This document shows positions 11,501-23,500 of a stretch of DNA of 64,000 nt, piece by piece. The translations under genes and the position numbers were made by a program. This DNA comes from Ctena decussata (taxonomy: Eukaryota; Mollusca; Bivalvia; Lucinida; Lucinidae): the NCBI GenBank assembly GCA_963989385.1, contig OZ022509.1, positions 55,781,431 to 55,845,430 on the forward strand, given 5' to 3'. Every line of letters starts with the position of its first letter. Position 1 is the stretch's first letter. The notes under the pieces were generated by a model. That model did not search any database and had not been told where the DNA came from. It was given only the letters and a program-made list of their open reading frames with translations.

Positions 11501-14500
11501 TCACCTTCTGATGAGCTGACTCCTCTACTACTCTTCCTCACAGGATGTGACAGGCTTGACCTCCCACCCCCACCGCCACCCTCTTTCAGTTCCTGACTAC
11601 GCCCCTTTCTCCTTCGTACCTGATACGACCCTGCTTCATCATCAGTTTCTGTGTCTGATTCTGACTTACTCTTACTTGTCACACGTCTCAGTCTTTTGGT
11701 TGACATGTTTGTAGTAGGCAAGATGATTTCTGATTGTGTGTGGGTTGGAGTACTGTCCCTTGAGCACAATGGAGTGATCTCTCTTTCCTCTACTAAATCA
11801 TTTCCCGGTATAAAATGAACTGCCTGATTTCTGCGATTTTTAGAGTCCTTGACTTTCTTACTGATGTCATCAGCTAAACTATCAGTATTTTGATCCACTG
11901 ATTTTGATTCTGAAGCAACAGGTAATAAAGCTTCATTTGAGGTTGATTCTAGATCATCAATACTACTGAATGTTGGTGAAGTGCTTTCATATGAAATATC
12001 TATGAAAGAACTGTGTGCACCAAGAGTGTCCATCATTTCTGAAACACCATCACCCTTTTCTTTTATATGAGATTCCTTAGTAGCAGAATTTAAAGACACT
12101 GCTCTGTCTGCTCCATCTAATGGCTGATTCACTCTATCCATCAGTGTCATCATGCTTCCTAAATTCTCATGTTCATTTTTAGATACCCCTTCAAATTCAG
12201 ATTTCAGATTTAATCTTTCTATCTGTTCAAGTCTGGCAAGATCTTTAGCTGGATCATCTTTAACTAATTTATTGATTTCACAACCATTACTTTCTGTGAC
12301 AGCAGTCACAGTTTCAATGTCTTCCTCTTCTGAAGAGATAGACTGGCTAATTCTCTTCTCTACATTCTTTTCAACACAACCATTCTTTACACCTTTATCT
12401 CTGAGTTTCACTTTAGAATCATCTTCAGAGTTTGAACAATGTGATTCAGGCAAGTCACTTTCCTGACTCTCTCTTAATTTAGTTGTAGCACCATGCTGAA
12501 CTATCAAATGTTCTGAACCTTTCTGCCTATGTCTAAGTCCATTAGAATCATGTTCATGAGATGTAGATGGATCAAAATATGAGTCACTGGCTTCATGTGT
12601 ATTGTACGCTGATTCCGAGTCCTGAGCATGCCCAGCATTTAAATTTGAACGTCTCACCGACATGTGCTGCCGACCATTATTTAGATTTGTTTTAGAGCGT
12701 GTTTTCCTATCTTTAGTTCTCTCCCTTGCTGACCTGGATCCTGTTTGAACTTGTGACCTCTGCTTAGATTTTGATTGGCTACCACTACTGGTGACATCAC
12801 AACCTGTTGTCATGCTGGTGTCAGCATTAGTGACACTACCACGCTGAGACAGAGACCTGTTTCTTCTCCAGCCATCCCTGTAATATTACAAAAAACAAAT
12901 TAAGTAAAAACTCTTAAACCTGGGCCACCTAAAATAATTACCATAATTGACCCACAGATGGAATATGAGTAGTCTAATTTTATAATGTGGTAATGAATCC
13001 AAATGATGCAGCTGGAATGGCAAACAATGTTAAGACTCTGATCAGACTGCTCAGTCTAATTTGAGTTTGCACTGTTTGCTCAAAACTATCTATCCCAAAA
13101 CTTAGAATTTTTATAATATCAACACTATTTTGTACAACCATAATTGCTACAAAGTATATTTTCCACCCCAATGCAAACAAAGGTTTAAAAGTCGAAATAT
13201 CAGAAATACCAGAAAGGTGTCAGTGTTTTAGACTTTGAATTCAACACTTCAATGTATTACCCATAATATTTTCACTGAGGTGTCTTTTATGTACATGTAT
13301 GATTCCAACTGCTTTTAGGTTATTTGAAAATTCAACTATTTTCAGTTTCATTTTCGGTGCTTTTAGTGTTAATAGAAAGTTTGAAAGGGTGTAATTATGC
13401 CAAAAGCTACTTCTACCATGAAACTTAATGGTATTCACATATAGCCTTTTTTTATGACAGCCCTATCTTACATAGTTTCCTCTGTTATCATTATTATTAC
13501 TACTACCACTAATAGCAGGTATAATTGAACTGTAATGTGAATCAAGTTACTCAAGAACAACCGAAAATCTAAATTAAATCATTTGATAACACTAATGGCA
13601 GTATAAAGTCATTGTAAAGTATCTCGACAGAAAAATAAAATCCCCAAAAACATGCATTCCTGTTTCAGGGCTGTTCCTGAAAAAGTACATCCTAGAGCAG
13701 TGCCGGAAACTTATTAAAGTTTAGGGCCCGGTTGTTCAAAACTAACGACGCTGTTAGTTAATGTTTTGTTAAAATTTCAAATGTTAAAATCTCAAATACA
13801 CTAATATTTTTTGTTGAAAAAATGTGAGCAGCTTTTGCATTGCAAAAGCTTCTCACATTTTTTCAACCAAAAATATCAATGTATTTGGTTATATAGTCAT
13901 AAAACACTTAACAAGTTGACCTCTTAACAAGCTCGTTAGGCTAGCGATGCTTTGAACAACTGGGCTTTGGAGGGCTGAAGTATTAGAGAGTTATAATTTC
14001 CTCCATAGTACCCTTTCAAAAAGTGTTCCAGTCCTGTCTAGGGAGGTACTTTTAAAGCCCACAGGAGGAAATAAATCATGCCTGGGGCCCTCTTTTGTCA
14101 GTACATGCATCTGTGCATGATTTTGACTACAATTATGAACATGATTAAGAAAGTAGCATCATAAAAATATTTTTCAAAATCAAACATTTTGGGCAATGTA
14201 AAATGTAAAATGCAAATGTAAAAAATAAAATACATGCCAGTATTGCAAATTTATATGAAATTAATTCAGCATTTAAGTGCTGTGCTGATGGCATTGGACG
14301 GACACATGGCGCCAAGTGTGTGCAGCTATGGTTACGTACCGCTGAGCCACTTGGGTAACGTCGATAAGAGAATTGAACTGAACTGAACTGTGCTGTTGGC
14401 AACTGGGTAACCTTTTCTTATTTCGTAATCAACAGACCATAGCTGTTAATTAAGCTACATGTACAACCGTATCCAATATTGCATATAGGGTCACTGGGTG

Positions 14501-17500
14501 GCATATCATCAGTTTTATGGTAGCATATTTTAGTTACAGTGATCTGTTAGTGGTGCTGTAAAATGTAATTTACTACCATAAAACCAACAATTTACCTCTC
14601 CAAATAACATTTTTCTATAAGATTATCCCCATTCTACTGCATTGGTTCACATTTTCAGCTTTCATAGTGTACTGTACTACTTTGCACCAACAGCAAGCAC
14701 TTTCAGCAAAGTGCAACCAGATGTCAGCCAATGAGACATCAGGTCTCCAACAGTATACTGAAACATATACTGTTGCTTATTTTTGATATTATCCAATAAA
14801 CCGTTGCAATATATTTGTATCTATTTGTAAGTGCATTAGAATAAGGTTTCAGAGCTTTAGATAAGAGGGAGTATTTGGTAATTCTCCATAAATTTCATAT
14901 GTTGCGACCCCTCATCTGAACCGTCTCAACAAGACAGTTCAGATGAGGGGTCACAACATATGTTTTCAATGAGAAATAAGAAAAGTCATCCTTAATTATC
15001 ATCAAATACGTCCTCTTATCTAGAGATCTGGGTTTAGCTTGTCCACACCTGGTATACAAGCAATTCCATTAAAATTCAAAAGTCAAGCTTCTGTATATGA
15101 ATTGCCAAAATATAACAATGCTTTTCAACTGATATTTTGTAAAGCATATTAGTACAAATTTTCAGCTTTGTAAAATATAAACTGTTAAGTAAGTAAGTAA
15201 GGAATTTATTTTGTGAGGGTAACAACATTTAGCACATACAATAATACATGTAATAGCTAATCTTCCATAAGGCCCTAAGGTGGAGTTATTACAAAACTCC
15301 TGAATGTGGCCAAACAAAAATTTTCAGGTGTTTTGAGATAACTCCACCAGTTCTTTTACATCAAGACAAAAATTGTGCAAAAATATGCTTTACATACATA
15401 TGAATCAAACAGCACTGTTATATGTTGGTCAAATATTTACAGCAACTTGATTTTTTTTTAATTTCCAGATAAAATGAAAATGTACATTCACTAGGCATGT
15501 TGTGAGTCTCCTCTAGCCAGTGTATTAATTCACTATCTGACAGCCTCATGGTCAGCCCCCCAAAAAAACTAAGGTACTGTAAGAAAGCCCTACACTCCAA
15601 ATCCATCCACTAGTTATTCAGTTAAAAAACTGGGGCTTCCCCCTCAGAAACAACCCAAAAAATCTTATAAGACAATCTAGATTTTTGGGATAATTCAGAG
15701 CTGTATTTGATGATAATTAAGGATAATTTTTTTCTTATTTCTCATCGAAACCATATGTTGTGACCCCTCATCTGAACTGTCTCATCGAGACAGTTCAGAT
15801 GAGGGGTCACAACGTATGTTTTTATGCAGAATTAACAAAAATTATCCCTAATTATTACCAAATACTCCCTCTTATCTAGAGCTCTGGGATTGTTTCAAAT
15901 GGAAAACCCATCCTACAGAAGAATTACACAAGACCGATTCAGAGGTCCGCGTGATTCTTATATCCAAATACATTGGTATTACATAAAATAATACTTCTTG
16001 TGAGTCTGCTCACTATAAATCAGTGTAATCAGCATAAATTTATATCCTAACACATCACACATTTCTTGTATTTCAGCATCAATACATTTTGCTGGATGAA
16101 ATCAAAGCAGGAATTAATTTGGGACAAAAACGAATGCTAAATCTGTAAAACATCATGCTTTCATGGGATATGGGCACTCAGTCAGGCATGATTAAAACTT
16201 TGGAATATGCATGCATACATTTTAACAGCCTTATATAACAAAGTGACTTGCTGCAATAACAAAGTGCACTTAGTTCTGCAACCAGAAGCATCAGTGTGGG
16301 TAGGTAGCTAGCACTCCTGCCTTTGGCTCAAGGAGTCATGGGTTCAAGACCTGCCAGAGGTCAGATACTCCTGATCCTAAATGGCGCTTCACTACACAAT
16401 GCTCTTCATGATCACATTCTCATCATCCTGATATCAATGAAATAAATGGCCATTCTTTGCACAAAGCCCTTCATAACCAACCTTTGATCAGCCTGATAGG
16501 ACTGAAATACTGTTGGTAAGGACATTAAATCACTATTAAAGTAACTATCTATCTAAGCCTCTCTAATGAATGCTCTTTAAGCTTACTGTAATGACACTAA
16601 ATATTCGTACATACGGGTCTAAGCAAACATTGTAGTCCCAGATCAAACTGCTCCTTAAGGAGCAGTTTGATCAGGGTCTACAACGTTTGCCATTCACTAA
16701 GCATCATTTGGATGCATTATCGCATGTAAAATCCACTTTCTATGAATTTTGGGACAATAATTATCCAACTTCCGCATGTCCAAAATTTTAGGGTCATTAC
16801 CATATACAGGTGTCTCCCTACATTTTGCAAAAATATGCTTACAATCTCAGCTTCTGAATAATTTGCATATGAAATAATGTCAGAGTGTCAATACTCCATT
16901 TTCAGATCATCTTCAGCTGGTGTTCTGTGCCATGTGGCCGCTGTATAAACCTTCCCTGTAATTCATCTTAGTGCAGATTATATATTTCCTACGCCTTTGA
17001 CCATTGCCATCCGATGATTGGAAAACTCTCTCTGTCAACCCAGCAGTAAATGGGTACCTTTTCGAAACAAGGGAGAGAGATGATCCCCGCCTTCCATCTG
17101 CTGTGCCAAAGATACAGTGGGTCTCTAATCCTCACTGCCCCTACGGCTATTAAGCTATGAGAAACCTTTACCTTTTTTTTACATTTGAAACCATTGGGCT
17201 TCTTCTGAATCAGTATGAAAATTGAGTTCCCTTAATCCAGTGCTGCAATATTACATTACTACAAATACACAGACTCAGTTAACAGAGCCTGTCATTTTCA
17301 TTTCTCTCTTGGGCTCCTTGCTTCTAAAGAGTCTTCCTTTAGAATTTCTAGCAAGGCCATAAAAAACCCTTTTCAAGATTTCTATTTTCACACAAGTAAA
17401 CACTAGAAAGCAATGGTTCACTGGCAAATGTTACAAAGCAAAGTGAACAATATGGGAATTATGGCATTTACACAAACCAGAGCATTATGCATTAAAAAAT

Positions 17501-20500
17501 ATCAAACAAAACAGCAATAAGTTTCAATAGCGCATACTTTATGGGTTTCAAAACAAACATTATCAAAACTAAGCTCTTGATAAAAGCTCCAGACCACTGT
17601 TATATACTCACGGAAGCATAAAAGAATTCCTGTAATTAATTTCACGTAAACTAAAAATTTCTGAAAATGTGGTTGAAATCTAAGAGGAATTTACCATCAC
17701 CAAGCAGCAAGCCATCAAAAGCTATGTCTAACCTGTCAGTGCAAAACGGAACTAAATCTGAAAACTCAATGAAAATTTAGGCTGCTGACACCAGAAAAGT
17801 AATACCTATACATGTCTCACTTCTGCTAGTCACAGAAAAACAAGCAAATAAGATTTTCTTTTTTCTTTAAATGATGCCAAAAGCTGGATGTTTGACAGAA
17901 TAAACAAGAATGCATCTTCCTGGACAATTTTTTAGTAAGACTGGATTTTTCAGTTACAAAATTTTCATATCCAACACTTAGTGACTGATAACCTGGCCGA
18001 GAGGTTATAAAGCTCTTTCCCATGCTCAATTTAGATTGTGCTCACATTTTAGTACTGAATAGAAATCAAAATACTGAATACAGTCAACTCTCGATATCTT
18101 GAAGTCGATCTTCAGCCCAAACTACTGATATCTCAAAGTAAATTTTTTGGAACCACAAAATTTACTTTGAGATATCAGTTTGAGACAACAGGAGTTGAAA
18201 TGTAAATAGAAATAGGAAAAGCATTCTTTGATATAAGAAGATAATGTGAGATATCAGTGTTCGAGATATCAGGAATGACTGTATTTGCCTTTTTCCATTT
18301 TTCAGATTTAAGAAAAATTAAGCAAACACTGCTCACAAAATAAAAGTACTCTGCAAACAGCAACTTATCTGTTTAGCAGGTTTGAATTTTCAGCCTCAAC
18401 TGAGTTGTGCATGAAAAACAGTTGTATGACCTTGAAGCCTCTTTATTCTGGAAAAGCCTCAGAATGTCCAGTTTAGAGGGCAAGGCATAAAACCACTATG
18501 ACATCAGTCCCACTCTCAGGCAAAGACTATTAAAATCAGAAAAGAGGCAAGCTTTCTTCCTGACAAAATATTCTCACACTCAGGTGCATTTCCTTGTCCA
18601 AAACATCTAAATATGAAAGATATGAAGGATATTCTTATGCTTACCCATTATTCTGACAAAAAGTATTCTAATAATGAAAAAAAAATTCTTACTCTGACTA
18701 ACTAACATTCAAGCATATCAGTCTTGTAGTAAATTAATAACCTTTCATTATGGTTTAAACAGAGAAGTGTGGCCAGTCTTTCATTCAATTATTAGCTGGG
18801 TTTTCTTTTTATTATCACTAACTGGGTGTTTAATACTAAAAGCAGAAAGCCAGTCTGGGAATTATTTAAGAGCCTGGTTTCCCTTTTATTTTCTCTGATT
18901 AACTGTTATATACAGAAATAAGGGAGGACAGTCTGGCAGTAAACTGAACAGTCTGACTTACCTTTTATTATCTCTTATTGGTGGTTTTAATGAGAAATGT
19001 GTGAGGACAGTCTGGGAGTGAATCAAACCAATCAGCATCATCACAACACATGGTATAACAACCTCACTCAGGGATAACTCCTGAAATGCATAAATGTCAT
19101 TGTAAAACATTCCACAAACATAAACAGATAAAGCACACTGATTGGCTGCTTCCGAGCATGTGCTCGGAAGCAGCCAATCAGTGTGCTTTATTTTGAGTTT
19201 CAGAATGTACTGATGTTTTATAACCTCTGGGCCAAGCCTCAGAGACAGAAGCAACAGATGAAGAACTTTAGAACTGCCTGCATAAGAAGAGGTTTGATAA
19301 ATTTATGTTGTAGGAGACGTTAATTTTAGGCTGTGATAAACAAAATTACCATATATTCCCTGGATTTGCAAAGTTAGGGATATGGTCTAAAAAATATGAT
19401 TTTAGGGTGAAAATTCTTTCCTTTAAAAGTTGGTTCCCATTCAGAAGGGAGACACAACTAAAATGACCTGCCCATGTATGGGATAGCTGGCCTGACACTC
19501 ACAGTGCCTTGCACATGATACAAAAAATTCAACCAAAACTTTCAGTGTGAGCATCAGTGTAGATGCTTGTAAGAAAGCCATAACATAAGCTCTTTCTGTA
19601 TATTCTTACAGGCGAGCTAAAAGATACAGAGTTGCTTCCCCTAAGGTTTATCCGTTCATCTTAAATGCCTGAGCAACTATTTCTGTATTAAAATAAGCCA
19701 CAATATCTACAAGACTTTTCTTTTCCTTCTCTCTAGGAGATGGCTCAGTATAAATTGGAATTGTCTCAAAGGACCATTAAACCATAACAACCAAACAACC
19801 AATCCAACTCTGACTTACATCTTGTGTGATGTCATCTCCGACATTCCTGAAGAAAATTACTGACGTGAAGACCTCAACCTCTAATGAATTTTCTTGTTTC
19901 TCCTTGAAATATATGCTGTGACCCCTCATCAGAACCGTCTTGGTGAGACGGTCCTGATGATGGGATACAGCATATGTTTCAAGCTAGAATTAACAAAATT
20001 ATCCCAGAATTATCACCAATTAATCTCCTGTCTCGGCGGACCCAGGTAGCTCAGAGGGCTTAGCACTGACCTGATCTAACAGGCCCCAGTTTGATTTCCA
20101 GAGGCAGAAATCTTTCAATTGTAAACGGGGTTCCAATGGGCACAGACTTTCATCATCACTCTCTCATTGTCATGATATTACTGAAATACTGTTAAAAAGG
20201 GCATAAAATCGCAAGTCACACAGCCATCCATCCACCAATTGACTCCTACTTACATCTTGTGTGATGTCATCTCCAACATTCCTGAAGAACATTACTGAGG
20301 TGAAGATCTGTAGAATATACAACACCATCAGGCACACCCAGAACCTGAATGACATCTGCTGAAGCCACCTGTAATGTATAATTTAAAATGAGCCGTGACA
20401 CGAGAAAACCAACAAAGTGGCATGTGCACCCAGCTAAGACTCAGATCAGCCTGGGCAGCTGCCCAGACAGATCAGAGCCTTCGCTGTGCGCTGAAAGGGT

Positions 20501-23500
20501 AGTCAATGCTCTAAGCTACCTTCATGCTGAAAGCAAAGACTCTGATCAGACTGGATGCCCAGGCTGATCTGAGTCTTCGCTGGGCACACATGCCACTTTG
20601 TTGGTTTTCTCGTGTCGCTGCTTATATATAGTAGTAACAGTTTTAAGAGGAGAAAGATGTTTGAGCTGATTTTGTAAATCTCATTTCAGAGGTTTGAGTG
20701 GAAAAAATCAGGATGATTCAGCAATCTTTTGTTACAGACAATTAGCACAGGTAACAGTTTTAAGGGGAGAAAGATGTTTGAGCTGATTTTGTAAATCTCA
20801 TTTCAGAGGTTTGAGTGGAAAAAATCAGGATGATTTAGCAATCTTTTGTTACAGACAATTTGCACAGGTAAGTCATATTTTAAGACAATTTTAAGGTGCT
20901 AGTGGGTAAATACTGTTTAGTGTATATGTTTGTGCCCAAGTATTCATCCTTAAGTTCAGTCAATTTAGGTACTTGAAATAAGAAAGGCATGGAACTTTCT
21001 GATATTGAAATAAATTGTGGTAACAAAAAGTGTGATTTATGAGGGTCAGAAATACCAGGTTGACAGTATATTGAAAGCTGGCAATATATCATGGAAATGC
21101 CTAAATTAATGCGATTGAGAACCAATGACCTACTTCCACCTCCCTGCGGTGAACAGGGGGTAACAGGCAAAAGCCTGGTTAATGAAAGAGGCATCAACTA
21201 ACACTTAACCAATACTTTACATATCAATTCACTTGAAATATCTTCTCAAAAAGGTAAATTTCTTCTCACTCAAAAGGGCACTTTTTCAACACTAAAAAGG
21301 GCATTTTTTTCCGCTTAAAAAGATATCCAAACCTCTCAAATGTCTCTTGCCAGTTTTAAGATATGTCAAAATTCCTAGACCATGAAATTAGGTCACAAGG
21401 ACTTACCAATATTATACAGTGTATGACATGTTCCTCTCAAATAATGTGAGATGCTTACTGAAATTCATACAATGTATAGTGTGATTTTCTCAAACCTATA
21501 ATTCATTCTCAATTCTAAAACAGTGTGCCTATAGTAGCAATGGAAGGTTTCCTTGTTTTATTCTGCAACAATTCACTGTTTCAGAGTGCATGAGTCTAAT
21601 TGCTGACATCACTGGCAATTGCTGACGTATTTTCTGACGTTTTGAGCCGTTAGATGATCCAAAGTCTCTTTTTCTTTCTAAAATTGTCATAAAAACGTAC
21701 ATTTATCTTAGATACAGTTACGAATATTGGCGGGAGCATGAACACACTGGTAGAAAGGTTGGGAGAATTTGAACGAAAAAAACACTTTTTCAGCATTTTT
21801 GGGCGTTAGAATCAGAATCGAAATCGTTCAACTCTAGCACTGAATTGTTGAGTTATAATTCACTGTTCGTCAGTCAGCTGTAAGTTGATATATCACCCGC
21901 CCTCTACGCTCCTGATATGATCTACTTTAAAACTGACCTCCAAACAGTGAATTATTACTCAACAGTTCACTGCAAGAGCTGATCTATTTCTTAAATAATT
22001 TAATTCTTTGTCGTATAAAGAACTAACTACATACCATTTGTAATGGAATGGGAACAGCAGGACCCGACTGACAGTTGTGAAAGTTATATACGTCCATGGT
22101 ACTTGAGGTTTGGCTTTTGTAAATGTTGATCCTGTAAATCAGATCAAAAGCTATTACAATATGCTTTGAAAAGCAAAAAGATATTATGATTTATGGGTAG
22201 ACTTTCCTTGTTTTTCAAACAATTTTTACACAGGGCATGCTCCTTGTTTTTCCAACATTTTAACACAGGGCATGCTCCTTGTTTTTTCCAGCAGTTTTAC
22301 ACCGGGCATGCTCCCTGTTTTTTCAAACATTTTTATACAGGGCATGCTCCTTGTTTTTCCAACATTTTAACACAGGGCATGCTCCTTGTTTTTTCCAACA
22401 TTTTTACACAGGGCATGCTCCTTGTTTTTTTCAACATTTTTACACAGGGCATGCTCCTTGTTTTTTTTTTCAACATTTTTACACAGGGCATGTTTGGTAT
22501 TGCTCAGGTTTACCCAGGTAGTTATGCCAAACGTGCCCATAAGGAAATAACTTTTCTGACTTACTGTTTGCTTCTCTGGATGAAGAAAGCCTTCCTAAAT
22601 GGGATCTACTCTTAAAGAATAGAATTTGCTCCTTCAGGAGCAAATTCTTTCCTTTAAGAGTAACTCCTACCAAGAAGGAAAACAAAAATTAAACAATAGA
22701 GTTGCTTCCCCTGAAAATGTACCCATTCACCTTAGCAGTTCAGACACATGCAGCAAATGTTTGATGAAAAACTATCATAACTAGTCCAGTCTAGTCTATC
22801 CCATAACCTTGCAAGGTCATTGGGAACCACAGGTGACTTTACAACAATTCCTATCCCTATTGTCATATACTGTTATATCTATTATTTTACCACCAGAACA
22901 TGACATGACACCTTATTCAGGGCTGTGGAAATACTATGCCCGGCTTGTCCCGTTTGAATCTGGACAAGTGAAAAATTTCAGTTTACTTGCCCTGGGACAA
23001 GTATTCAAAGTGTCATCAGTGGAAGTATTTGAGGCTTATTCCCAGATATTTTTCATATTTTTTCATGAAAATATATGTTCGGGATTCCAGTTTGAATTGC
23101 CTCTTTGAGGCGATTCAAACAGGTACCCATTACATAGGTTTTAATTTGAAACTTTGTGACAGTTCATTATATTTTATTCTTTCCTCATTTCATGTACATG
23201 TATTCCTTTTTTTCTTGGCAAGTAAATATTTCTTTGGACAAGTTAATTTTGTTTATTTAATTGTCCATGGACAAGTAGAAAATTTTGATATTTCCACAGG
23301 CTGCCTTATTTGAAGAATTCTGTATGGGTAGTTGGTAACTGTAATATAAATTAAGCTACAACACAACCAGCAAAGTGGCATGTGCAGCAGGCAAAGTCTC
23401 AAATCAGATCAGCCTGGGCATCTGCCCAGTCTGTTCAGAGTCTTGGCTGTTGGCATGGAGGTAGCTTAGTCCATGCTTAGTCCATTTTTTTCTTTTTAAG

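Noticed and set aside
12152..12466. 104-codon plus-strand frame
   Set aside because: Opposite-strand shadow of PHTF exon 7.
20880..21197. 105-codon frame including GGGSRSLVLNR
   Set aside because: Looked briefly like a PHTF piece, but it lies in intron 4 where exon phases already join exons 4 and 5 directly, and it does not match the family.
22193..22615. Open frame with repeated TGHAPCFF peptide
   Set aside because: Produced entirely by the 36-39 bp minisatellite; the variable T-runs change the frame, so no protein is supported.
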